Origin: Candidatus Gastranaerophilales bacterium
GTDB lineage: Bacteria > Cyanobacteriota > Vampirovibrionia > Gastranaerophilales > Gastranaerophilaceae
DNA: 9,479 nucleotides
Reading direction: 5' to 3'
Assembly (NCBI GenBank): GCA_900772035.1
Contig: CAAGQE010000304.1
Coordinates: 1 to 9,479, forward strand
Of this stretch, positions 1-6,215 are shown one piece after another. The first letter of the stretch is position 1. Each line of letters opens with the position of its first letter. The notes below the pieces were generated by a model. That model was not told the DNA's origin. It made no database searches and saw only the letters and a program-made list of their open reading frames with translations. Both the position numbers and the translations under genes were made by a program.

Positions 1-82
1 CAGAATGACAGAGAATATTTCCAGTCATACTGAGCGTAGCGAAGTATCTTTTAATATAGACCCTGAAACTAGTTCAGGGTGA
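1..82. repeat. Mosaic of short dispersed intergenic repeats
   Basis: The left edge holds three repeat-like pieces. One is a CAGAATGACA tail at 1-10. The second, around 24-49, has TGAGCGTAGCGAAGTATC flanked by ATACT (27-31) and AGTAT (43-47), so it can fold. The third is a perfect hairpin, CCCTGAA (61-67), loop ACTAG, TTCAGGG (73-79), followed by TGACG. Motifs of the type TGAGCG-AGCGAA and CCTGAA-ACAAG-TTCAGG recur between genes in many unrelated bacterial genomes; that is from memory. Their composition is GC-richer than the AT-rich flank. They look non-coding, and function is unknown. Only one copy of each lies in the window, so the call rests on recognising the motifs. Confidence 0.6.
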
Positions 83-146
83 CGGGAAGTTGAATGTTAA
101 TATTGTCAAAACAAATTATTCCTCGGCGAAGTATTCATTTATTTAC

Positions 147-170
147 TTTTTGTAAAAAATCTTACAAAAA
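147..170. promoter_or_regulatory. 9-bp inverted repeat upstream of the CHAP gene
   Basis: TTTTTGTAA (147-155) and TTACAAAAA (162-170) are perfect inverted copies separated by six bases. The site lies 70 bases upstream of the start at 240. It could be a repressor operator or a weak hairpin ending transcription from further left. The stem is almost all A/T, so a strong terminator is unlikely. Confidence 0.4.
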
Positions 171-182
171 ATCAAAAAAAAG

Positions 183-236
183 GACATTTTATATATATAA
201 ATATCTTTATATACATGTATACAAAATACAGGGTGA
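183..236 (+). promoter_or_regulatory. AT-rich leader, 12-bp palindrome and RBS of the CHAP gene
   Basis: This stretch is almost pure A/T and contains the perfect palindrome TATACATGTATA at 210-221. A ribosome-binding site AGGGTGA (230-236) ends three bases before ATG 240, which is a short spacing if the whole motif pairs. Several TATA-like hexamers could serve as -10 (for example 218-223), but none has a convincing -35, so the exact promoter cannot be assigned. The palindrome may be an operator or merely AT-rich sequence. Confidence 0.4.
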
Positions 237-239
237 ACT

Positions 240-2246
240 ATGAGCACTTATTTTAACGCCGATAATACCAACTCTTTAGAAATCAGAAATATCCGCAAAA
301 TCAAGGTAAACACGGATTTTACAGATTCAACGAAAATTGAAAACAACCAACCGACCATTCAAGTTAACACCAACGACACAGAAACTCTTGCCGTCGAAGA
401 TGTTAACATTGACGAAAATTTCAATCTCGGTGTTGCCGAAAAATACGCAACTCAAAATAATACTGTCGAAGATAAAATTCAAATTTTGCTCAATCAACAA
501 GTTTCCGCCGCAAATAAGCGCGAAACGGTTCAGCCCGTTATCTTTGAAGATGAAGATTTTTCAAGCAAACCGACAACCTCAAACAAGGTAAATAATACGG
601 CTTTTTCAAGCGAAGTCAATTCTCTTGAAAGAAATTTACCGAATTGGTTGGTAAACGAAATCAAAATCAATCTTGTTAATTACGAACAAGGCAGCGAAGA
701 TTATAATAACAAATTTATCGAAAAAGCCCTCGACACTATGGAAAGCAGCGGTTTTCTCGTAAACAACAGATTTGAAAGTTTGGGAATTAAAAACCTTGAT
801 TTAGAACAAAAATACAACAACATTCAAAACAAAATTTTGCAAGATACAAAACCGTTGGCAGACATGGCAAAAGCACAAAACAGGCTTGAAGCCGCTAATG
901 CCAATGCTGCAAACAAGACCGAAACAGCCAACAAAGATTTTGCCGACAACACGGTTGTCGAACAAAATAACACAGTCACAAACACGGTTGCACCGACGAC
1001 ATACTCGGCAAGCACCGCAAGTGCGGAAAAACCTCAAACCGTTGAAGAATTAAATCAAGCGCTTAACGCTGCGGAAGCCGAAAAAGCAACGCAACAACAA
1101 GCATTAAGCGATGCTACAAGCGGTTCTTCGGAAGAATTACAAGGCTTGCAAGCAAATATCGACCAAAATTATCAGGCTTACACAGAACAGCTTGAAAAAG
1201 TTGACGTCGATCTTGCTAAACAATTCGAAGAAATTGAAGCAAATTTAAACGATAAAGAAACAGATGTTAAAACAAACGAACAAAATATTTCTACAAAAGA
1301 AACTGAAATTTCCAACAGCCAAACAACATACGACAACGCTGTTTCGCACACTTCAAGTTTGAAAAATCAAAAAGAACTTTTGGAAAACCAAAAATCCAAT
1401 CTCTCAAGTTCAAATATGCAACCCGAACAACTTGCATCTGCACAAAGTCAAATTAATACTCAAATTTCAAATATTTCGGGTGCAATTTCGGAAGCTGAAA
1501 CTGCCGAACAAGAAGCACTTAGAGATTTAAACAAGCAAAAAGAAGACCTTAAAAAACTTAACGAAGAAAAAGAAAAACTCGCTGGTGAACTTGATGGTAT
1601 CAAGCAGGAAAAAGCCGACTTTGAAGCAAAACTTCCCGCAGAAAATCAAGAATTAAACAACGCTAAAACAAATTACGAAAATTCAAAAGCAGAATATGCG
1701 AGAGTACAAGCGAACGCTGTTTCCGGAGCGCAAAGCGGCATTGAAGCAGCACAAAACAAAATTAACAACATCAAAACGGAAATTGCGAACCTCGAAAACA
1801 ATTCTATTAAATATGACTACGGTGTCGGTGCAAAAACAATGTACAACAGCGAAGTCGGCGAACAACTCGCAAATGCCGCTCACATCGTCGACGGAACAGG
1901 CGGTTGGTGCTTGCGCGGCGTAACAAAAACCTTGAACAGAGCATTCGGGCTTCAAGGCGAAAACTACACGGCTTCAAGAGCCTCGGCAGCAGCAGATGCG
2001 GCAGACTTCCTCGCAGGCGACAAAGAAGGTTGGGAAGTATTTTCTCAACACTTTATGGAAGATACTCTCGCAACCAGAGAAGATTTGGACAACTTGCCCG
2101 CAGGTGCAGTCGTTATCTGGGACAGAAGCGTCGGACCTTACGGTCACATTTCAGTCTCTCTCGGCAACGGTTTGGAATCAAGCGACCACATTCAGTCACA
2201 AGCCAAGTGGGAAGGCAATTTCAGAGTATTCTACCCCGTTCAGTAA
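240..2246 (+). CDS. Coiled-coil protein with C-terminal CHAP-like cysteine hydrolase domain
   Basis: The protein has 668 residues. Residues 1-260 are polar, rich in Asn, Glu, Lys and Thr and probably largely disordered. Residues about 263-520 are Glu/Lys/Gln-rich with heptad-like spacing, so a long coiled coil is likely. Residues about 535-668 resemble a CHAP or NlpC/P60-like fold: Cys557 in GGWCLRGV, then LPAGAVVIWD, then His636 in GPYGHISVSLGNG, with Asn643 or Glu646 as a possible third residue. Known CHAP enzymes cleave peptidoglycan peptide bonds or amides. Cys557 appears to be the only cysteine, as expected for a nucleophile in an exported protein. Coiled coil plus CHAP recalls PcsB-type cell-wall hydrolases, but there is no N-terminal signal peptide or membrane segment. 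Export by an unrecognised route, an intracellular role or release by lysis are all possible. The gene stands alone between its leader and a terminator. The enzyme class is a motif-based inference and the substrate is unknown. Confidence 0.75.
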   Translation: MSTYFNADNTNSLEIRNIRKIKVNTDFTDSTKIENNQPTIQVNTNDTETLAVEDVNIDENFNLGVAEKYATQNNTVEDKIQILLNQQVSAANKRETVQPVIFEDEDFSSKPTTSNKVNNTAFSSEVNSLERNLPNWLVNEIKINLVNYEQGSEDYNNKFIEKALDTMESSGFLVNNRFESLGIKNLDLEQKYNNIQNKILQDTKPLADMAKAQNRLEAANANAANKTETANKDFADNTVVEQNNTVTNTVAPTTYSASTASAEKPQTVEELNQALNAAEAEKATQQQALSDATSGSSEELQGLQANIDQNYQAYTEQLEKVDVDLAKQFEEIEANLNDKETDVKTNEQNISTKETEISNSQTTYDNAVSHTSSLKNQKELLENQKSNLSSSNMQPEQLASAQSQINTQISNISGAISEAETAEQEALRDLNKQKEDLKKLNEEKEKLAGELDGIKQEKADFEAKLPAENQELNNAKTNYENSKAEYARVQANAVSGAQSGIEAAQNKINNIKTEIANLENNSIKYDYGVGAKTMYNSEVGEQLANAAHIVDGTGGWCLRGVTKTLNRAFGLQGENYTASRASAAADAADFLAGDKEGWEVFSQHFMEDTLATREDLDNLPAGAVVIWDRSVGPYGHISVSLGNGLESSDHIQSQAKWEGNFRVFYPVQ

Positions 2247-2268
2247 AAACAAATTTGAAACAAATAAA

Positions 2269-2299
2269 AAGCCTGTGGATAACCGCAGGCTTATTTTTT
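2269..2299. terminator. Bidirectional intrinsic terminator
   Basis: AAGCCTG (2269-2275) pairs with CAGGCTT (2286-2292), with further GG/CC pairing inside. The plus strand continues into ATTTTTT (2293-2299). The minus strand continues from the stem into TTTTTATTTG. It can therefore stop both the CHAP gene and the convergent PQ-loop gene. Confidence 0.85.
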
Positions 2300-2348
2300 A
2301 ATAACGGAAAATCACGCCATCTTTAACCGACAACGTGATAATATGGCA

Positions 2349-2627
2349 TTAAATATCTTCTTCCAAATTCTTATTAACAAAATGTTTGTATCTGATATGC
2401 AAACCTATATCTATCAGTAAGAAAAATACGTTGATAAAATACAACCAAATTACTATATCGTGGCTGTATAAGAATTTGTGCGTAATACCGAAAATATATC
2501 CCAACAAAATCAAAAACGAAAATCTGAGACTTTTTCCGTTTACACTTTTTGCCTTATATGTCTTATATGCTGCTATCGGCCAACTTATACCAAAGCATAT
2601 CATCATGCCCGCTTCAAAAATACTCAT
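2349..2627 (-). CDS. Small PQ-loop / SemiSWEET-like membrane protein
   Basis: The 92-residue protein has three hydrophobic segments, at about residues 3-21, 35-53 and 57-78, and a charged tail. The first segment ends in SWPIAAYKTYKAKSVNGKSL, matching the pattern of PQ-loop proteins (Pro in the first helix, then K-x3-GKSL before the second). Three helices are the size of a SemiSWEET half-transporter, which works as a dimer. Known members move sugars or other small solutes, but no substrate can be read here. I chose ATG 2627 because AAGAAGG (2636-2642) lies eight bases upstream. The ATG at 2633 would leave only two bases. The gene is divergent from the LysR regulator, with a LysR-type box between them, so it is a likely target of that regulator. 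Confidence 0.7.
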   Translation of the reverse strand: MSIFEAGMMICFGISWPIAAYKTYKAKSVNGKSLRFSFLILLGYIFGITHKFLYSHDIVIWLYFINVFFLLIDIGLHIRYKHFVNKNLEEDI

Positions 2628-2701
2628 ATACATTACCTTCTTTCAAAAATAAGATAGAACAAATTTTGAATAATTAAAAATACTTAAATTCGATTAAAAT
2701 T

Positions 2702-2716
2702 ATAAGTTTTTCTTAT
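2702..2716. promoter_or_regulatory. LysR-type operator box (ATAAG-N5-CTTAT)
   Basis: ATAAG (2702-2706) and CTTAT (2712-2716) are perfect inverted copies around TTTTT and contain the T-N11-A pattern (T2703, A2715) typical of LysR-family sites. The box lies in the divergent interval between the PQ-loop gene and the LysR gene, upstream of the regulator's -10 (2738-2743). On the minus strand it overlaps a TATAAT (2699-2704) that could drive the PQ-loop gene. Autoregulation and control of the divergent gene are inferred. Confidence 0.55.
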
Positions 2717-2734
2717 GAAGATTTTGGCAAAATA

Positions 2735-2743
2735 TGGTATAAT
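2735..2743 (+). promoter_or_regulatory. Extended -10 promoter of the LysR gene
   Basis: TGGTATAAT matches the extended -10 consensus TGnTATAAT exactly. The -10 hexamer (2738-2743) is only seven bases from ATG 2751. Transcription would therefore start at or within a base or two of the start codon, leaving no room for a ribosome-binding site. No -35 is evident at 17 bases. Confidence 0.6.
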
Positions 2744-2750
2744 AAATTCT

Positions 2751-3617
2751 ATGAATTTCAATCAACTCAAATACATAGTAACCATTGCAAAAGAAAGAAA
2801 TATAACCTCTGCGGCAAAAAAACTGTTTGTGTCGCAATCATCATTAAGCCAAACCGTAAAAAACCTTGAGAACGAATATAAAACAAAATTTTTTGAAACA
2901 GATACATCTCCGATAAAACTCACTTTTGCGGGAGAAATTTTTGTAAATTGGGCAACAAAAATTTTGAAATCCGAAGAAGAATTTAAAGAAGAAATCGAGA
3001 GAATTTCTAACAACAACGAGGTCAAAATAACCGTCGGAATGGCTACTCACAGGTGCATTTACATCCTGCCAACCGTAATAAAACAATTCAAAAAAGAATA
3101 TCCGCACTCTTTGATTGTTGTAAAAGAATACCCTACTCCGACTTTGGAAAAAATGCTCGAAAATGACGAGTTGGATTTGCTTGTGGATATTGAAAATACC
3201 GACAAATATTCTTACAAGAGCGTTTTATTGAAAAAAGAAAAAATCCTGCTTGATGTTCCCGACAAATATATCTCTGTCGGAGATGAACTGTTTGCCTTTA
3301 AAGGCGTTCCTTTCATTATGCTTTCCAAAGAGCAAATGCTCGGCAAAACTGCAAGAGATTTATGCAAAAAATACAAATTCGAGCCGAATATTTCTGTTGA
3401 ATGCAAAAACATAGAAACAGCCCATTCTCTTGTGCAACAAGGTCTCGGCGTAACTTTTGTACCGGAATTGTTTACCAAATACAACAACGGAAACTTCATC
3501 GAGTTACAGTCTTTGGATATAACAAGAAATATTTGCGCAATATATGAAAATCGCAAGTCGTCATTTGCTTTAGACCGATTTATTCAAATTCTGAAAAATT
3601 CGCTGGATAATTTATAA
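2751..3617 (+). CDS. LysR-family transcriptional regulator
   Basis: The 288-residue protein has the usual LysR layout. An N-terminal winged helix-turn-helix spans residues 1-60 (AAKKLFVSQSSLSQTVKNLE at 21-40, then the IKLTFAGE wing around 55-62). A linker helix follows, then a periplasmic-binding-protein-like effector domain from about 92. The GLGVTFVPE segment at 231-239 is typical of that domain. LysR proteins bind DNA as tetramers and respond to a small co-inducer, which cannot be deduced here. An in-frame ATG at 2715 would add 12 unconserved residues and overlap the promoter. MNFNQLKYIV is the family's normal N-terminus, so I start at 2751. The divergent PQ-loop gene is the obvious candidate target. 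The stop codon is one base from the stop of the convergent kinase gene. Confidence 0.9.
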   Translation: MNFNQLKYIVTIAKERNITSAAKKLFVSQSSLSQTVKNLENEYKTKFFETDTSPIKLTFAGEIFVNWATKILKSEEEFKEEIERISNNNEVKITVGMATHRCIYILPTVIKQFKKEYPHSLIVVKEYPTPTLEKMLENDELDLLVDIENTDKYSYKSVLLKKEKILLDVPDKYISVGDELFAFKGVPFIMLSKEQMLGKTARDLCKKYKFEPNISVECKNIETAHSLVQQGLGVTFVPELFTKYNNGNFIELQSLDITRNICAIYENRKSSFALDRFIQILKNSLDNL

Positions 3618-3618
3618 A

Positions 3619-4428
3619 TTAACCAAAATAAATTTCGGTAATTAAATCCAAAATCTTATTCAAAAATTTTCTGTAACTGTCAATGGGCGCTGCACCTGAA
3701 AGCACGATATCAGCATTGTTTCGGCAAGGTCTTACATAAATTTCCGCTTTGTCATAAACGTTTTTGTACATCATTTTTGCAGAATCACCGAGTTGACGTT
3801 CTTCCGCTCTTGCGAAAAATCTGCTCTTTTGAGTTTCCGTATCAATATCCACGTAAATCTTGAAGTCAAAAGCGTTTCGGATTTTTTCCGTAAGCGCAAA
3901 TAAACCCTCTGAAATAATAATTTTCGAGGGTTCTGCCAAAGTATGATTATCTATTCTGATTGTAGTGCCTGACAAGTCGTATTTCGGAAGCATTACGGAC
4001 TTTCCCGAGAGAAGTTGTTGAACATGATAGAACATCAAATCCAATTCCAAGGCTTCCGGAACATCCAAATCGTAAGTTTTTACAAACTCAGCCATGCTTC
4101 CTGCCTTCTTAACCTCTTCGGAACGGTCGTAATAATAATCATCCGTATTTACTCTTGTAATGACCTTTCCGAGTTTGTGAGCCTCGGCATAATGCTCAAT
4201 AGATTCAATAATTTCATGAGCAATCGTCGATTTACCGCTCGCCGATTCGCCTGCAATTCCGATTGCCACGGAACGCTGGATTTCTCCTGAAATAAACTTC
4301 GCCAGCAACTCCAACGATTTTTTGGAATAAGATAAAATAACGGGAACATCAGATTTACGTTCATTCTCGAATAATTCGATTAAGCGTGCTTCGATGTTAT
4401 TAACTTTTTCGATTTGCTGACTTAACAT
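3619..4428 (-). CDS. Uridine kinase / PRK-family P-loop kinase
   Basis: The 269-residue protein has a Walker A motif GESASGKST at 60-68, a TDDYYYD motif at 95-101, YDLDVPEALELD at 119-130, LPKYD at 147-151, ISEGLFAL at 172-179 and an arginine-rich lid (RFFARAEERQ) near 203-212. These match the uridine kinase/phosphoribulokinase family, whose uridine kinases phosphorylate uridine or cytidine in pyrimidine salvage. An N-terminal helical extension of about 50 residues precedes the core, and the protein is longer than a standard uridine kinase of about 210 residues. Another phosphoryl acceptor is therefore possible. The protein is probably cytoplasmic. The only ribosome-binding candidate before ATG 4428 is the weak AAGAAAAG. 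The gene is transcribed alone, divergent from the sigma factor and convergent with the LysR gene. Confidence 0.8.
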   Translation of the reverse strand: MLSQQIEKVNNIEARLIELFENERKSDVPVILSYSKKSLELLAKFISGEIQRSVAIGIAGESASGKSTIAHEIIESIEHYAEAHKLGKVITRVNTDDYYYDRSEEVKKAGSMAEFVKTYDLDVPEALELDLMFYHVQQLLSGKSVMLPKYDLSGTTIRIDNHTLAEPSKIIISEGLFALTEKIRNAFDFKIYVDIDTETQKSRFFARAEERQLGDSAKMMYKNVYDKAEIYVRPCRNNADIVLSGAAPIDSYRKFLNKILDLITEIYFG

Positions 4429-4461
4429 ACTTTTCTTGTCAATCTATTCTTAATTGGTTTT

Positions 4462-4470
4462 ATTATATCA
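4462..4470 (-). promoter_or_regulatory. Extended -10 promoter of the kinase gene
   Basis: The minus strand reads TGATATAAT, an exact extended -10 element. A weak -35-like TTCCAA lies 17 bases further upstream. Predicted initiation near 4455 leaves a leader of about 27 bases. Confidence 0.6.
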
Positions 4471-4536
4471 AAAAAAATTCTTTATTGGAACGCTACCATA
4501 TTAATTTTATATAAAAATTTTATCTTTTACTCCATT

Positions 4537-4545
4537 TGTTATAGT
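4537..4545 (+). promoter_or_regulatory. Extended -10 promoter of the sigma-factor gene
   Basis: TGTTATAGT fits the extended -10 consensus with one mismatch, and no clear -35 lies 17 bases upstream. Initiation near 4552 would give a leader of about 120 bases before ATG 4672, long enough for RNA-level control. Confidence 0.5.
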
Positions 4546-4635
4546 ATTTGTGCAAAATGTCATATTATTACACGATAACTTTTTTTTACAAAGTTCGTAA
4601 AATAATAACGTAAACTCGAGGAAAATTTAACAGAC

Positions 4636-4671
4636 AGGTGAGGAAAAAGGGCATCCCCTTTCGGTAAACAG
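4636..4671 (+). promoter_or_regulatory. Structured leader: distant RBS, hairpin and possible 9-codon leader ORF
   Basis: A strong ribosome-binding sequence AGGTGAGG (4636-4643) sits 28 bases before ATG 4672. Between them AAAGGG (4646-4651) pairs with CCCTTT (4656-4661) around a four-base loop. No in-frame start codon lies between the RBS and the ATG. Folding the hairpin would shorten the effective distance to the start. The same stretch also reads as a GTG-started nine-codon frame (4638-4667), whose TAA ends four bases before the ATG and which could couple translation. I do not recognise a known riboswitch family. Confidence 0.45.
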
Positions 4672-5496
4672 ATGATTGAGAAAACGGTTATAGATTCATA
4701 CAACAAAATTAAAAGACTTCCCGTTGAAGAACTGGAAAAACTTTGGTACGCATTTTTTGAAGACAAAACAAACAAAAAACTCCGCGACCAATTAATCGTT
4801 CAATACATCTACCTCACAAAGTACGTTATCGGTCGTATCAAAGGAAACCTTCCTCCGTCATTTTCAATTGACGATATCGCAGGATACGGTGTTGAAGGTT
4901 TAATTGATGCTATAGAAAAATTTTCTCCCGACAAAGGTGCAAGATTTGAAACCTACGCGATTATGCGTATCAGAGGGACAATCATTGACAAAATCAGAGC
5001 GCAGGATTGGATGCCCAGAAGCACCAGAAAGAAAATTAAAGACGTTAAAGAAGCAGCGGAAAAATTACGTCAGGAACTCGGCAGACCAGCAACTTCCACA
5101 GAAATCGGCGAAGTTTTGGGAATTGAAAAAGAAAAAGTCGACGCTATTTTGGCAGAAACCACCTCTGTCGGCTCTCTCTACGACAAAAAAGGTTCCTCGG
5201 ACGAAAGTATGGAAATTATCGACACTATCGAAGATACAAACTCCGTAAACCCGCTCGACAGACTTGAGGAAAAAGATACTAAAAAGGAATTACAAATGGC
5301 ATTAAAGAGTTTGCCCGAACGCGAAAGAATGATAATGGTTCTCTACTATCAAAAGAACATGACTTTGAAAGAAATCGGCGAAACTATTGAAGTTTCGGAA
5401 TCAAGAGTATGCCAACTTCACGCACAGGCAATTATGAAACTCAAAAACATCCTCTCGGGTCAAAGAAACGAAAGAATGAAAAAAGCCATAGTATAA
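4672..5496 (+). CDS. fliA: FliA/WhiG-family RNA polymerase sigma factor
   Basis: The 274-residue protein has sigma region 2 at about 36-113, where RFETYAIMRIRGTIIDKIRAQDW (91-113) and the following MPRSTRKK are hallmarks of the FliA/WhiG branch of sigma-70. Region 3 lies at about 120-165. Region 4 lies at about 207-262, with helix-turn-helix TLKEIGETIEVSESRV at 231-246. Region 1.1 is absent, as expected for the group. Family members direct RNA polymerase to motility genes (FliA) or to developmental and stress genes (WhiG, SigF-like). No flagellar, chemotaxis or FlgM anti-sigma gene lies here, so the symbol marks the family and not a proven flagellar role. The start at 4672 has no close RBS; the leader is described separately. 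The stop codon directly abuts the stop of the convergent acyltransferase gene. Confidence 0.88.
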   Translation: MIEKTVIDSYNKIKRLPVEELEKLWYAFFEDKTNKKLRDQLIVQYIYLTKYVIGRIKGNLPPSFSIDDIAGYGVEGLIDAIEKFSPDKGARFETYAIMRIRGTIIDKIRAQDWMPRSTRKKIKDVKEAAEKLRQELGRPATSTEIGEVLGIEKEKVDAILAETTSVGSLYDKKGSSDESMEIIDTIEDTNSVNPLDRLEEKDTKKELQMALKSLPERERMIMVLYYQKNMTLKEIGETIEVSESRVCQLHAQAIMKLKNILSGQRNERMKKAIV

Positions 5497-6204
5497 CTAC
5501 TTGCTGTTTGAGATAGTCTGATTTGCTTCAGCGGTTTCGTGCTTATTTGCGTTTTCGTAGCCCGTAAGTTCGCAAATCTGTTTGCACCATTCGTCAACAA
5601 TTTCCTCATCAGAAAGTTCGTAAGAAATGGGTGTTCCGATATTGAGTTTAATATGACCTCTTTTTAAAGGGTTCCAGTTCAACTCCTCTGTTCCCGTTAT
5701 CCCAATCGGCAAAATATCCTGCTTTGCCATTTTGGCAATAGCGACAAAGCCGTTTTTGATATTTTCAATCTTTCTGTCTTTGTGAATACCACCTTGAGGG
5801 AAAATGCACAAGTGCCAATTCTTCGTTTTAATAATATCTTTCACAGAGCGAATTGTTGCAATTTCGAGTTTTTCTCTGTTAACCGAAAATGCACACAACG
5901 AAAGAATTACCCATTTCAACTTCGATTCAAAAAGTTCCTTTTTTGCCATAAAAGTACAAGGTCTTCTGACCGCCATAAACGACAAATGCGGATCGAAATA
6001 TGAAATATGGTTAGGAGCAATAATAATGCGCCTGTCGGGAATGTTTTTTCTTCCCGTTATTGTCAATTTATAAAACAACTTCGTAAACGGAAAAACAACA
6101 AAAAACGTACTTGCCAACTGCCAAACATAAGTTCGCCAATTGAGTTTTTTGACGTCTATTCTTGCGTAATTATCTTTTACTTCCTTATTTTTATTTTCCG
6201 ACAT
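5497..6204 (-). CDS. PlsC-type acyltransferase, second gene of the pair
   Basis: The 235-residue protein has the acyltransferase block I NHISYFD at 65-71 (catalytic His/Asp), NREKLE at 109-114, block III FPQGGI at 135-140 and LPIGITG at 165-171. A hydrophobic stretch at about 29-46 may bind the membrane. PlsC enzymes acylate lysophosphatidic acid on the inner face of the cytoplasmic membrane. Block III is unusual: the TR of the family's FPEGTR, which contacts the acceptor phosphate, is replaced by GI, so the acceptor may differ or activity may be reduced. I chose ATG 6204 because AGGAG (6213-6217) precedes it by eight bases; the longer frame from 6267 would run into the upstream gene. That RBS overlaps the upstream gene's TAG stop, suggesting translational coupling. 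The polar C-terminal tail (about 216-235) is absent from the partner. Confidence 0.85.
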   Translation of the reverse strand: MSENKNKEVKDNYARIDVKKLNWRTYVWQLASTFFVVFPFTKLFYKLTITGRKNIPDRRIIIAPNHISYFDPHLSFMAVRRPCTFMAKKELFESKLKWVILSLCAFSVNREKLEIATIRSVKDIIKTKNWHLCIFPQGGIHKDRKIENIKNGFVAIAKMAKQDILPIGITGTEELNWNPLKRGHIKLNIGTPISYELSDEEIVDEWCKQICELTGYENANKHETAEANQTISNSK

Positions 6205-6215
6205 TAATATTTCTC

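Noticed and set aside
258..265. Perfect sigma-28 -10 octamer GCCGATAA, tempting because a FliA-type sigma factor lies in the window
   Set aside because: It lies inside the CHAP coding sequence (codons 7-9), and the matching -35 position (239-246) does not resemble TAAAGTTT. One chance octamer is not surprising in 9.5 kb read on both strands.
801..1037. Cys/Val-rich minus-strand frames opposite the CHAP gene
   Set aside because: Their composition is the mirror of the Asn/Gln/Thr-rich coding strand, with no RBS and no recognisable domain.
1904..2326. 140-residue Arg/Ser-rich frame on the plus strand overlapping the CHAP domain
   Set aside because: It is an out-of-frame shadow of the CHAP coding sequence with no RBS and biased composition; the CHAP frame carries the catalytic motifs.
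2311..2347. ATCACG / CGTGAT and GCCAT / ATGGC inverted repeats between the CHAP and PQ-loop genes
   Set aside because: Short arms with a long loop and competing pairings; the terminator just upstream already explains the interval.
2724..2729. TTGGCA as a -35 for the LysR promoter
   Set aside because: Only eight bases separate it from TATAAT (2738-2743), far from the required 16-18.
2715..2750. Upstream in-frame ATG extending the LysR protein by 12 residues
   Set aside because: It has no RBS, its added residues overlap the promoter and operator, and they precede the normal family N-terminus.
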